Assembly (NCBI GenBank): GCA_019057865.1
Contig: JAHLWP010000038.1
Coordinates: 1 to 41,466 of the forward strand
Direction: 5' to 3'
From: Promethearchaeota archaeon
GTDB lineage: Archaea; Asgardarchaeota; Lokiarchaeia; Sigyniarchaeales; SOKP01
Length of the DNA stretch: 41,466 bases
The notes under the pieces are model-generated. The model had not been told where the DNA came from. It made no database searches and was given only the letters and a program-made list of their open reading frames with translations. Position numbers and translations under genes: made by a program. Positions 14,769 through 25,100 of the stretch are shown here, in pieces; position 1 is the first letter of the stretch; the number at the start of each line of letters is the position of its first letter.

Positions 14769-16679
14769 ATGAAAAATTCAGATTTTCTAGATCTTGATTG
14801 GAGAGAGAAGTGGAAAGAAAAAGAGATTACAGCAGAAGAAGCAATTAGAAAAATAATCCCAGGTAATAGAGTGTTTATAGATTCAGGGTGTGCAGAACCA
14901 AAGTTATTAACTATGGAATTAATAAAGCATTCAGAAAAGCTAATCGATACTGAAATCCTCCATTTTTTAACAATAGGTCCTGAGAAATATTTCAAGGATA
15001 AGGCAGAAGATCTCTTTCGACATAACGCACTATTTATTGGAAAAACTCTTCGTGAGGAAATAAACAAGGGTCAAGCTGATTATACACCGATTTATGCAAG
15101 TGAAATCCCATCATTATTTATAACTGGGAGAAAACATATTGATGTAGCTCTTATACAAATAACCCCTCCGGGTCCTTATGGATTTTGTTCCTTAGGAATT
15201 AATGTAGACATAGCGAAACCAATAACCCAATCATCAAATCTTACTATTGCTGAAATTAACCCTCAAATGCCAAGAACGTTAGGCAATAGTTTTATTCATA
15301 TGAAAGAAATTGATTATTTTGTTTATAATGATACTCCTTTACTCGAATTTCATTTTGACGAACCAGATGAAATTGCTAAGGGAATAGGACAGAATCTAGC
15401 AAATTTAATTGAAAACAAATCAACTATTCATATTGGTTTTGGTGATTTGCCAAATGCTGCCTTAAAATTTTTAGGTGAAAAAAAAGATTTAGGAATGCAT
15501 TCTCATTATATCACAGATAATATAATACCTCTTATTGAGGAAGGAGTTTTAACATGTAGGAAAAAGAATTATCATCCAGAAAAAATTATAACCAGTTTTG
15601 CTTTAGGAACTAAGAAATTATATAATTTTGTAAATAATAATCCCTACATCGAGTTTCATCCATCTGATTATGTTTGTAACCCTAGATTTATTGGAATGAA
15701 TAAAAAACTAGTTTCAATAAATTCTGCTCGGCAAATCGATCTAACTGGACAGGTAAATGCTTCTACAGAAGGATATCGATTTTATTCTGGACTTGGTGAA
15801 ACTATTGATTTTATGAGAGGCGCCGCTTTTTCTAAAGGGGGTAAACCGGTTATAATTATACCTTCAACATCTCGAGATGGTAAAAAATCAAGAATAGTCT
15901 CTCATTTAGATGAAGGGGCGGGGATAATGTTATCTCGAGGAGATGTGCATTATATAGTAACTGAATGGGGTGTTGCTTATCTTCATGGTAAATCAATTAG
16001 AGAAAGGATACTTGAATTGATTTGTATTGCCCATCCAAAATTCCGTCAATCACTATTAGATGAGGCCAAAAAACTAAATTATGTATATTCTGACCAGTTG
16101 CTTCCATGTGATGATAATGGGAATATTTGTCTATATCCCTCTCAGTATGTAACTATTTATGAAACACACAATAAACAGAAGATAAGAATACGCCCTGTTA
16201 AAACTACGGATGAACCATTATTAAGAGATTTGTATTACTCATTGAGTGAGAGGGATAGATATTTAAGATTTTTTGAATTAAAAAAAGAATTTACTCATTC
16301 TAAAACACAATTTGAAGTAAATATTGATTATAACAATGTTTTTTCCATTGGAGCATTTATAGGTGAAATTGGAAATGAAAAGATGATAGGAAATGCTACT
16401 TATTATTTAAATCCTAAATTAAATATGGGAGAGTATAGTTTCCTTGTGAGAGATGATTATAGAGGCAAAGGAATTGGTGGATTTCTCTATCAACAAATAA
16501 TCATTATTGCAAAAGAAAGAGGATTAAAAGGACTCTATGGAAATATACATATTCAAAATAAAAGTGCTGTTAGAATTATTCAAACAGGTGGATATACTAA
16601 AATAACTCCGCCAACTGAGATTAATGGAAAAGAGCTGTTCTATGAAGTCTTTTTTGATAAAGAAGATTCAACTAATTGA
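14769..16679 (+). CDS. Acetyl-CoA hydrolase/CoA-transferase fused to GNAT acetyltransferase
   Basis: 636 residues, two domains. Residues 1-450 are a 4-hydroxybutyrate/acetyl-CoA-hydrolase type class I CoA-transferase (ALIQITPPGPYGFCSLG, IHIGFGDLPNAAL, YSGLGETIDFMRGAAFSKGG, WGVAYLHGKSIRERILELI). Residues 470-636 are a GNAT domain (IRIRPVKTTDEPLLRDLYY, with the acetyl-CoA loop DDYRGKGIGGFLYQQ). This fusion is known in bacteria and archaea, where acylation may couple to CoA-ester metabolism. In related transferases the residue following the GQVNA motif is usually Glu; here it reads ASTEGY, so catalysis may differ. Metabolically it sits well beside acetyl-CoA synthetase. Confidence 0.85.
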   Translation: MKNSDFLDLDWREKWKEKEITAEEAIRKIIPGNRVFIDSGCAEPKLLTMELIKHSEKLIDTEILHFLTIGPEKYFKDKAEDLFRHNALFIGKTLREEINKGQADYTPIYASEIPSLFITGRKHIDVALIQITPPGPYGFCSLGINVDIAKPITQSSNLTIAEINPQMPRTLGNSFIHMKEIDYFVYNDTPLLEFHFDEPDEIAKGIGQNLANLIENKSTIHIGFGDLPNAALKFLGEKKDLGMHSHYITDNIIPLIEEGVLTCRKKNYHPEKIITSFALGTKKLYNFVNNNPYIEFHPSDYVCNPRFIGMNKKLVSINSARQIDLTGQVNASTEGYRFYSGLGETIDFMRGAAFSKGGKPVIIIPSTSRDGKKSRIVSHLDEGAGIMLSRGDVHYIVTEWGVAYLHGKSIRERILELICIAHPKFRQSLLDEAKKLNYVYSDQLLPCDDNGNICLYPSQYVTIYETHNKQKIRIRPVKTTDEPLLRDLYYSLSERDRYLRFFELKKEFTHSKTQFEVNIDYNNVFSIGAFIGEIGNEKMIGNATYYLNPKLNMGEYSFLVRDDYRGKGIGGFLYQQIIIIAKERGLKGLYGNIHIQNKSAVRIIQTGGYTKITPPTEINGKELFYEVFFDKEDSTN

Positions 16680-16840
16680 TTAATCAGCTAAAAAAACTCA
16701 AAAAAACTTCTAAAAGGCTTTTTTATGAAGGAGTTAATAGAATGAAACTTATCTAAATTGCTAAAATTTAAATCTAAATTAAAATACATTTATTTGCTTT
16801 TTTAATAAAGATTTTAAATAAAAATTAGAAGGTGATCTAA

Positions 16841-17743
16841 ATAGTTATTATAAATTCTGAAGGCAAATTTGATGACAATTATTATCTTATAGATGGAATG
16901 ACAATGGGATTACCCAAATTTCTTTCAATTTACATTGTTGAAAACAATGGTATGCGACTAATGATTGATGTTGGGGAAGCATTAAAAGCTCGAACAATCA
17001 TAAAAAAACTCAAAGATTTCGGTCTTTATCCTATTCATAAAATCCTCTTGACTCATTCTCATTGGGATCATGCTCAAGGGCTCTCAAAATTGGTTAACCT
17101 AATGAAAGACTTGGATGTAGAAATTTTAGCTTCAGAAAACGCGGTTGAAAATTTAAAACATCCAGAAAAAACGATTGAAGGATACGAGGGAATTAAGTCA
17201 TATCCTTTTGAAGAAGAGGTTACACCATTGAGAGAAGGTGATTTCATAGATTTAAATGGATTAGAATTAGAGATCAAGAATTTTTTTGGGCATACGATGG
17301 ATTCTATTGGAATTTTTGACAAAACAAATAGAAATATATTCGCAGGAGACGCATTCATTATGAGATTAGCCCAAGATGCTTTTTTTATACCTCTCATGCC
17401 CCCTGATTTCCATGAACAAGAACTCCTCAAGACTTTTGTTAAATTACGAGAAATGAGAAATGAGTTGAACTCCATCTCTTTAGCTCATTTTGGAGTATGG
17501 AAAGATAATCACTTTGAACAAATTTTAAATGAAATGGAAGATCTCTACTTTAATACAAAAACCTCACTAATAGAATGGTATAATGAAAATCCATCAATTG
17601 AGGTTATAACTGGTAAGTACTGTAGAAAATTTTTGTCCGCCTCTAAATTTTGGAACGAGAAAGTATTTGCATTTCTTATAGATTATATGATAAACGGTTT
17701 AAAGTTGAGTGGGTTTATTGAAGGAGAAACAACATTATATTAA
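16841..17743 (+). CDS. Metallo-beta-lactamase-fold hydrolase, probable ATA start
   Basis: About 300 residues. The metal motif THSHWDHAQG, the later FFGHTMDSIG and FAGDAF, and a C-terminal His (LAHFGVW) define an MBL-fold hydrolase of the glyoxalase-II-like type. The N-terminal strand (GKFDDNYYLIDGMTMG) typical of the fold lies upstream of the first ATG (16898). The frame opens after a TAA at 16838, and ATA 16841 lies 5 nt after GGTGA, so ATA is the best start. The substrate is unknown; thioester or organophosphate hydrolysis is possible. Confidence 0.8.
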   Translation: MVIINSEGKFDDNYYLIDGMTMGLPKFLSIYIVENNGMRLMIDVGEALKARTIIKKLKDFGLYPIHKILLTHSHWDHAQGLSKLVNLMKDLDVEILASENAVENLKHPEKTIEGYEGIKSYPFEEEVTPLREGDFIDLNGLELEIKNFFGHTMDSIGIFDKTNRNIFAGDAFIMRLAQDAFFIPLMPPDFHEQELLKTFVKLREMRNELNSISLAHFGVWKDNHFEQILNEMEDLYFNTKTSLIEWYNENPSIEVITGKYCRKFLSASKFWNEKVFAFLIDYMINGLKLSGFIEGETTLY

Positions 17744-17781
17744 TTGACCATATTCACTTTATTTCTAAAAAGCAATCTTTC

Positions 17782-18030
17782 TTACTCAATTATCCCAAGG
17801 TCTTTTAATAGTATTAACATAATTACTCTAGTTATTCCTGGATCAGCTTGACTTTTAGTTTTCCCTATAAACCTCTCTATTAACAAACTTCTTGGTTGTA
17901 CTGACCAGTAGGTTAAATGCGTGAAATGTAGAAATACATCATTCGAAATATAGTTGACGTAAAATGACAGATCTAATTGCCTTTTATTTATATTGTCCCT
18001 ATTGTCAAAAGTCAGATATAGGATTTTCAT
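17782..18030 (-). CDS. Small protein, unknown
   Basis: 82 residues from the ATG at 18030. Composition is coding-like (KILYLTFDNRDNINKRQLDL, SLLIERFIGKTKSQAD), but I recognise no domain. It lies convergent to the MBL gene and near a stray copy of the GNAT 3' end, so this short region may have been rearranged. Confidence 0.4.
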   Translation of the reverse strand: MKILYLTFDNRDNINKRQLDLSFYVNYISNDVFLHFTHLTYWSVQPRSLLIERFIGKTKSQADPGITRVIMLILLKDLGIIE

Positions 18031-18078
18031 CAATTATTCAATTATTACAAGTAAAAAAAGCACATTTGTTATCACCAA

Positions 18079-18126
18079 GAATTATTTTATGAAGTCTTTT
18101 TTGATAAAGAAAATTCCATGGAATAA
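18079..18126 (+). pseudogene. Orphan copy of the 3' end of the CoA-transferase/GNAT gene
   Basis: ELFYEVFFDKENSME then stop repeats the C-terminus of the gene ending at 16679 (ELFYEVFFDKEDSTN). Nucleotides 18088-18111 are identical to the corresponding segment of that gene. The sequence upstream does not match, so only the last 15 codons of a duplicated gene survive. Confidence 0.7.
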
Positions 18127-18175
18127 ATAAACAATATTTTTATCTTTCTTCTTTAATTATCAAATTTGTTGATTT

Positions 18176-18988
18176 ATGAGATTTAAATTTACAGATTTTC
18201 ATGTTCACACAAGAGGTTGGAGTGTAGATGTTGCAGAAAATGGTCCTACTTTTGAAGACTATATAAAAGCTGCCGAAGAGCACCAAATTAATGTTTGTTT
18301 TCTTGATCATTATGAACTTTATTACATTGAAAATGATAAGGCTAATCCTTTTTATGGTGGTAAAATCGACGATTATCTTGAAGAGATTGATAAATATAAA
18401 GAAACATATGATTTTATACTCAGCGGTTTAGAAGTTGAATATTATGAGGATAAAGAGATTCAACTACTTGAATTAATGGATGATTATAGGAAAGAATTTG
18501 ATTTTATTGGAGGATCTATTCATGAATGGATCATTGGTTATCCAATTACAACAAAAGAGGGTTTAACAAGCTTATTAGAAAAAAAGCCAATAAAACAAAT
18601 TATTGATGAATATTTTAAAGTTAGTGAGAAATTGATTAATTCGAATATTTTTAAGAATATCTGTCACATTGATACTATTTTTCGTTATATTAATAATAAT
18701 GATTTAAAACCTACAGATGATTGTGACGTTTCTGATAATCGAATAATAAATTTAGGTCGTTTATGTATAAAAAATAGAATCAAAATAGAATTGAACTTAT
18801 CTGGATTGAGGTTTCCAATAAATAGGACATTTCCTTCCTTGCATGTTGCGAGCCAATTAAAGAATGAGGGAGGAGAATTTTTTGTAGGTTCTGATTCACA
18901 TTCAATTGAATATTTCGAAAAACAAATTCCAGAAGTAAAAAAAGCATATAATTTTTTAAATTCAATTAAAAAAAATAAATTAATATAA
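18176..18988 (+). CDS. PHP-domain phosphoesterase (histidinol-phosphatase-like)
   Basis: 270 residues. Metal-binding motifs of the PHP superfamily are in order: DFHVHTRG (N-terminus), FLDHYEL, GLEVEYYED, GGSIHEW, CHIDTI and GSDSHSIE (C-terminus). Length and order fit HisJ-type histidinol phosphatases or related phosphoesterases using a trinuclear metal centre. No histidine biosynthesis genes are near, and the next gene (start 3 nt later) is a PAP2 phosphatase, so a general phosphatase role is equally likely. Confidence 0.8.
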   Translation: MRFKFTDFHVHTRGWSVDVAENGPTFEDYIKAAEEHQINVCFLDHYELYYIENDKANPFYGGKIDDYLEEIDKYKETYDFILSGLEVEYYEDKEIQLLELMDDYRKEFDFIGGSIHEWIIGYPITTKEGLTSLLEKKPIKQIIDEYFKVSEKLINSNIFKNICHIDTIFRYINNNDLKPTDDCDVSDNRIINLGRLCIKNRIKIELNLSGLRFPINRTFPSLHVASQLKNEGGEFFVGSDSHSIEYFEKQIPEVKKAYNFLNSIKKNKLI

Positions 18989-18990
18989 GC

Positions 18991-19719
18991 ATGGAATCAA
19001 GCGAATTTATATCAAGAGTGGATAAATGGGATCAAAAAATCATTCTGAAATATAATGGAATAGGAGGAAAAGCATTTACATATGTATTAAAGCCAATTTC
19101 ATTTCTAGGGAGAGAAACATTATGGATTTCTTTAATAGCATTTTATTTATTAATATGGTATGACCCATTTTTACTTGCACATTTCTCTGCTATATTCTTG
19201 AACGGATTTATTTTAATATTTTCAATTAAGCAAATGGTTAAAAGATCAAGACCTTTTGAAAGATTTAATGAAAATGAATTACAGGTATTGGAACGTAAGC
19301 CCATTTCCAAGAGTTTTCCTTCTTGGCATTCATATAATGTTGTTTCTTATGGCTTGTTATTTGGTTTTTTACTAAATTCACCTTTGGTTATAATTCTTAT
19401 GTTGTTTATTGCTACCGTAGTATCTTTTTCAAGAATTCAAATAGGAGTTCATTATCCTACTGATGTAATTTTTGGTTATTTTCTGGGAATTATTGGCTTT
19501 ATTTCTGCAATTTATATAGTTTCTCCATTATTAAATATGCTCTTAATATATTTTGAACAGTTTACTACACAAGATATTCAATACCAACAAATTAATACAA
19601 TGTTATTTAAAAACTTCTGGTATCTATTTTTGTGTATTGGTATTTTTTTAGGAATATTTTTATTAGCTATATCAAGAATAATTAAAGAATACCTTAAAAA
19701 AAATAGTACGTATTCCTAA
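18991..19719 (+). CDS. PAP2-family membrane phosphatase
   Basis: 242 residues with about six membrane helices. The three PAP2 active-site motifs are present: KQMVKRSRPF (K-x6-RP), FPSWHS (PSxH; the usual Gly is Trp) and SRIQIGVHYPTD (SR-x5-H-x3-D). It probably dephosphorylates a lipid or isoprenoid phosphate at the membrane face. It starts 2 nt after the PHP gene and overlaps the convergent GTPase gene by 4 nt. Confidence 0.85.
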   Translation: MESSEFISRVDKWDQKIILKYNGIGGKAFTYVLKPISFLGRETLWISLIAFYLLIWYDPFLLAHFSAIFLNGFILIFSIKQMVKRSRPFERFNENELQVLERKPISKSFPSWHSYNVVSYGLLFGFLLNSPLVIILMLFIATVVSFSRIQIGVHYPTDVIFGYFLGIIGFISAIYIVSPLLNMLLIYFEQFTTQDIQYQQINTMLFKNFWYLFLCIGIFLGIFLLAISRIIKEYLKKNSTYS

Positions 19720-20975
19720 AGATCTAAACGTTTTTTCTTCGCAAACAAGTCTTTTAACTCATCTAGAACCCGTAATCTTGTATTTTCCCTTGCTCCTACT
19801 TTAGCTTGATCTGGGTTAGCAATTCCTATTGGTATGCCACTTTGAGCCACTTGAAATGCTCCTGATTCTATAGCTCGGAGGCGGCTATCGATATCATTTA
19901 ATTGTTTAGCCAGACTTTCAGATAGACGAATAATAACGTTCATGGTTTCTTCTAATGTCTTACCAAGACCATCTACCTTTCTAAGTGTGGGATCAGCTAA
20001 AGAATGGGTATTGCTCATTATCTTTTTTATATATTTAGCAAATTGAGGTTCATGGGAAATCATTGAATATATTGAAGTTAAATAAATCTCGATATCAAAA
20101 GTAAAATCTTTCTTTTGTAATAATTCATTTAATTTCTCCTTTAAAAGCTCAATATTCAATAAAATTTCAGGATCTTTCTTCAAATCAGGATCAAATTTGT
20201 GTATAAAAACTATAATATATGGATTCTCTTCTAAGGCTATTATTAAATCAATAACTTTATCAAAATAGTCTAGTGCTTCATCAAATCTATCTGGATCTTG
20301 GACGTCAATAAGATAAATTAAAAGATCTAATTGTAGAAAGTATTGTTCTGGATTTTCTAAATATCGTGTTCTGTATTCCTTTTGGCCTCCTAAATCCCAG
20401 ATATAGAGGGAAAGCTTGTCACTGCCCACATTCATTCGATAAACTCCTTTTGTTGGTTGCGTCTTGATCAAATCACTTACACCTAAACGTCCTCCTAGTT
20501 TGGATAAGGAAGCTGTTTTACCAGCATTATCCAGTCCTGCTACTACAATCTTTTGTGCTTCAGTTCCAAAGTCTCTTGTATCAGCTTCAAGATTTGTAAT
20601 TATGGAACTTATTGTAATTGCTTTTTTCAAATTTCTTTCAAGTGTAGGATATTTTTCTTTAAGCTCCTCGATTTTTATTGATAAATTTTCTTTCATTTCA
20701 GATACTGTTGATGGATCCTCTGCATCTTCAAGGAATTTAATTATACTTTCAAACGGGTTTTCTTTGTTTAATTTTGAAATTTCACCAATCTTAGAAATTT
20801 CTAGCAATTCTTTTACTATATTTGATTCTTCTTTATTTAAGAATTTAAATGAATGAATTGGTAATTTTAAAATATCATCTAAAGTTTTTAGTTTGTTAAT
20901 CTTAGAATCTTTAGGATCTAAGAATTTAGAAAATACATTTATCACACTAGAAAAATCTGTTTCCGTTTTAGCCAT
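19716..20975 (-). CDS. Arf/Rag-like small GTPase with long N-terminal helical extension
   Basis: 419 residues from ATG 20975. An N-terminal helical region (1-135) precedes a Ras-superfamily G domain: G1 GLDNAGKT (147-154, as in Arf), switch-I Thr175, G3 WDLGGQ (193-198), and G4 HKFD (259-262) where most have NKxD; Rag/Gtr proteins carry HKMD. A C-terminal coil follows. Expanded GTPase sets of this kind are a hallmark of Asgard archaea and hint at membrane or nutrient signalling. It is divergent from the TFB gene. Confidence 0.8.
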   Translation of the reverse strand: MAKTETDFSSVINVFSKFLDPKDSKINKLKTLDDILKLPIHSFKFLNKEESNIVKELLEISKIGEISKLNKENPFESIIKFLEDAEDPSTVSEMKENLSIKIEELKEKYPTLERNLKKAITISSIITNLEADTRDFGTEAQKIVVAGLDNAGKTASLSKLGGRLGVSDLIKTQPTKGVYRMNVGSDKLSLYIWDLGGQKEYRTRYLENPEQYFLQLDLLIYLIDVQDPDRFDEALDYFDKVIDLIIALEENPYIIVFIHKFDPDLKKDPEILLNIELLKEKLNELLQKKDFTFDIEIYLTSIYSMISHEPQFAKYIKKIMSNTHSLADPTLRKVDGLGKTLEETMNVIIRLSESLAKQLNDIDSRLRAIESGAFQVAQSGIPIGIANPDQAKVGARENTRLRVLDELKDLFAKKKRLDL

Positions 20976-21104
20976 TTTAGTAATCAAACTTTCTTATTAA
21001 TTATATTATGTTAAAATAATTTTTATTATTATTTATTAAACTTTTTAGATACTAGTTAAAAAGATAAAGATTTAAATTTTCACACCCGTTTTTAATCTAG
21101 ATCA

Positions 21105-21115
21105 AAATTTAAATA
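21105..21115 (+). promoter_or_regulatory. TATA box candidate of the TFB gene
   Basis: AAATTTAAATA is preceded by GATCA, and the ATG is 71 nt downstream. A second AT box (GATTTAAATTTT, 21068-21079) lies closer to the divergent GTPase gene. Confidence 0.45.
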
Positions 21116-21185
21116 TTTAGTTTATTTTAAATATAATACGAAGAAAGAAAAATTCCAATATAATCATTTAATTCTTTAAATTATT

Positions 21186-22109
21186 ATGCCATCACATTTT
21201 GAAGACGATGAATTTTTTGGGGATATAGGAGAGGAAGAACCCTCTTGTTGCGATAGTCCAAAACTGAGTCAGGAGGATGGATTCTATGTTTGCTTAAATT
21301 GTGGATTTGTATATTCGAGAATACTTGATGATAGCCCTCGCAGAGCTTTTACTCAAGAAGAGATCCAAAAAAGAAAAAGTAATGAAAGGGTTTACAGCCC
21401 AATTGGCCCAAGAACAATTATAAGAGGAAGTAGAGACGCTAGAGGAACATTATTAAGTCCAAAATATAAATCTAAATTTAATAGACTAGCTAAAATTCAT
21501 AGATCGTTGACTACAAGTTATGAGAGAAATTTATGGATTGCGTTACCAAACCTACAACGCTTACAAAAAAGACTAGGAATTCCTGATACTGTTGCGGAGG
21601 ATGCGCTTAGAATCTATACTCAAACTGTAAAAAAGAAATTAACAATGGGGAGAAGTATTGATACTTTACTTTCAGCTTCAATTTTCGCCGCCTTAAGAGT
21701 GCATGGTATTCCAAGAACAGTTGAAGAAATAACAAAGGTCGCACAGATACCAAAAAAGAAAGTTATTAAAAGTTATAGACTAATACTCATGGAAATACTT
21801 CCTAAATTAAATTTAAAAGTACAACATTTCTCGCCAATACGCTATGTTGATAAATTTAATGATGAATTAAAACTTTCTATGCAATGTAGAAATATAGCTG
21901 TTAAAATAATTGAAAAAGCTAAAGAATCCGGATTTAACTCAGCAGGAAAAGACCCTAAAGGAATTGCTGCTGCAGCAATATATATTGGTTCGAAAATCTG
22001 CACTGAAAATCGAACTCAGAAGGAAATAAGCAAGTTAGCACGTGTTACTGAAGTTACTTTAAGAATGAGAGTAAAAGATTTGCAAAAATATGCTAGCATT
22101 GTTGAATAA
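21186..22109 (+). CDS. tfb: Transcription initiation factor B (TFB)
   Basis: 307 residues. It recruits RNA polymerase to TBP-bound TATA promoters. The N-terminal zinc ribbon has SCCDSPK and CLNCG (Cys21/22, 36, 39; the first knuckle is CC rather than CxxC). The B-reader/linker region (PRRAFTQEEIQKRKSNERVY) precedes two cyclin repeats: LQRLQKRLGIPDTVAEDALR to VIKSYRLILMEILP, and AVKIIEKAKESGFNSAG to TLRMRVKDLQKYA. Length is normal. The altered first zinc knuckle and presumed multiple TFBs in Asgard genomes make this a possible specialised paralogue. Confidence 0.9.
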   Translation: MPSHFEDDEFFGDIGEEEPSCCDSPKLSQEDGFYVCLNCGFVYSRILDDSPRRAFTQEEIQKRKSNERVYSPIGPRTIIRGSRDARGTLLSPKYKSKFNRLAKIHRSLTTSYERNLWIALPNLQRLQKRLGIPDTVAEDALRIYTQTVKKKLTMGRSIDTLLSASIFAALRVHGIPRTVEEITKVAQIPKKKVIKSYRLILMEILPKLNLKVQHFSPIRYVDKFNDELKLSMQCRNIAVKIIEKAKESGFNSAGKDPKGIAAAAIYIGSKICTENRTQKEISKLARVTEVTLRMRVKDLQKYASIVE

Positions 22110-22110
22110 T

Positions 22111-25100
22111 TTAAGATTCAGTTTCAATTAATATCAATTCTTTCTCTTCTTCAAATAATGGTAAAATCTCTAGCATCTCATTAATTTTTGGCAAAAATTT
22201 ATCCATTTTATATGATTTAACATCAATTAAAAACAAGATTAACAAGATATAAAGGGTATCTTCAACTAATTTTCTATTTATTCCTAAACTATTTAAGAAA
22301 TTATTCACGTTATCTCTAATGAGTTGTATAGATTCTCCTGCTTTTAATAAAGATAAACCATGGAGAAGTATTAATAGCGAACTAGTATTATAATCTTGTC
22401 TTTTAGAAATTGTAATAGCTAAATCAAAATATTTTTTACCAGCTTTTTTGAATTCTTTTATTTCTAATAAGCCCAAAACGTCAAAATAATATCGTTTTCT
22501 CATAGCTTTTCGTTTATTATAAAAATCACTTTTATCTCTTCGGATATCTACTGTTTTAGATTTTATTTTGGCAAATCTTTGATCTAATTCTATCAATAAT
22601 TTTGATAATTCACCATACTCCTTTCTTGATAATACTCCTTTTACTTCTTCTTCATAAATTTCTTCACCTAAAAGAGATTTCAATACTGTAATCTCAGGTT
22701 CGAATAGAACTAGTTTTTCAATAAGGAGATTTAGAGTAAACTGAAAAATTTTATTCTCCTCACTTTCAATTGCTAAGTAAAGATAGTTCATAATTTCGAC
22801 TTCAGGTAAAGTTTCTATATAAGGTCCTAGACCTTTAAGATATTTTTCAAATGTTTTTTTAGCAGTTTGAACATTTTCATTAATTAAAATTATTGAACCC
22901 AAAATTAAACTGATTGCAGCTTGCTTATAGAATTTCTTTTCAATGAGTTTAGGAAGAGTATCTAAATAAGAGATTGAAGCATTAAGATATTTTTTATTTG
23001 AAATATCTTCCAAGGCAAGTCTCCAATATTGGTTTTTCATCAATTTTCTTTTTGCAATGTCTGATTTTTCTTTTTGAATTGAATTTGCTAATTTTTTAAT
23101 TTTTCTTTTAACTTCTTCTGTTTCTGCTACTTGTTCAATAGTTTTTTCACGTTTTACCTTTTTTTGGTAATCCTTACCTAAATAATCATAAAGAAATTTC
23201 AATTCTTCTTCGAATAGTGGTAAATTCTCTATATAGGAGATTGCCTCTTTAAGTTTAGGTTTATCTTTAAGTTTCTCTAATTCTATTATGTATTCTATTA
23301 ATTTTATTGGAAAACTTTCAGAAATAAGTTTCCATAAATTAGATAGCTCTTTTTTCGTTTCATTGAATAGTGTAGTAATCTCTTGAGTTTTATTTTGTTT
23401 CATCAGTATTAGACTAGCTATAACTAAAGAAACGCCGCCTAAATTATACTTTTTATTTTTAAAATGTCTAAAAATATTATTTCTATATATTTCTACAGCT
23501 TTATCGTATTCTATATTTTTTAAAAAATTTAAAGCATCGTTAAAATATGCTCTTTTAAATGCTTTCCTTTCTTTTAATTGTTTTTCTTGGTCAAGTAATG
23601 CTTCTTGTCCTTTAGTTTTAACAATTGGTAACCTTTCTTTTAAGATTTCTGCTTCCTTTTTCTTTTCTGCTTCCTTAGATTCACGAGCACTTTTTTCTGC
23701 TTCAAGTTTAGCAATTTTTTTATGCATTTCTGTTTTAAATTCCTTACTTTCAATTCTATCATTATAGACATGGGCGTTATGTAGATCATTTAAATCTATA
23801 TAAATTTCAACGATCTTCTTATATATTTCATCTAAATTAATTTTTAATCGTTCTTCCTTATCAAGATACTTTGAAATAATATTTTCGATTTTTTTTATTA
23901 ATATTGTTGCTTGATTAATCCCAGAGAGGTTTTCTTCACTTTCCAAAACCCTCAAAGCTTCCTTTTTGATAATTTTTATAAAAAGAAGACTTATTTGTTT
24001 TGATTCATCATAAAGCAATTGATTTCTGAAAATTCTATTTGAATTCTCAAAAATACTTTCATTTCTTTTATGAGTCTCTTGTTTCTTAATTTCTTTCAAT
24101 TTTAGTATGTATACAGGATAAACTCTTGTTAAATATTTTTTTTTCATATCTTTTGTAAGATCTTCATATATTACAAAAAAATCTTCAAATATTTTTGCAT
24201 CTAATAACACATCTAAAGATTTTGTTAAGATTTGGTGGCTAATATCTTCTTTACCAATAATTTTAAGATAATTAGCTTGATTTTTAAGAATATTTGCTGC
24301 ATTTAAATGTTCATTTAGCTCAATTAAATTATTAGCTTCTTCGATTTTCTGAGAATTTATGTCCACAATAATATTTAATTCAGCTTCTACAAATTCACCA
24401 AGTAAATCTACTCCTTTTTTAAGATTTTCCTCTATTTCCTTTTTCTTTGATTCTTTATACTCATCTTCTGCTATTGAACTTAATTTTGTTACTTTTTTCT
24501 TTAACTTTAAAGAACTTAATTTACTAATTAAAATCGTAGAAATACCAAAATTATATTCTTTAAGAAATAAGGTTATCAATTTTTCCAATATTGAATCTAG
24601 ATTTTTCTTTTGTACATTATATGATTCCCACATATTTTCAATTTCATCATAAGTTTGTTTTGCGGCATAAATCTTATTTTGATTAACCTGTTCCTTTAAG
24701 ATTCTTATTAATATATCACTTAATTTTTCTGTTAATTTTTCTATTTCTTCAGATAGTCCCTCGCGTTGGTATTTATCTATTGCTCGATATAATTGTTCTC
24801 TTGCCGATTCATAATCATTTATGCTTACCAAGAAATCCCCTTCATCTCTAATTTTTTCTGAGATCTCCTTCAGAATAGTCAAGATTTCTTTATGGGGTAA
24901 ACTTTCGAGAATTCTAAACGCATTTTCAACCCTACAAGCGGAAATCCAAGAATTGATTGATAATCTAAAAGTCTCATGAATTATTTTCTCATCCCTTAAT
25001 TCAATGCTTGACCATTGTGCTGCTTTTTCGTATATTCTCGCTGCTTTTTCATATTTCCCTTTATTAAATAACCGATTACCATCAGTAATCATTGCCTCAG

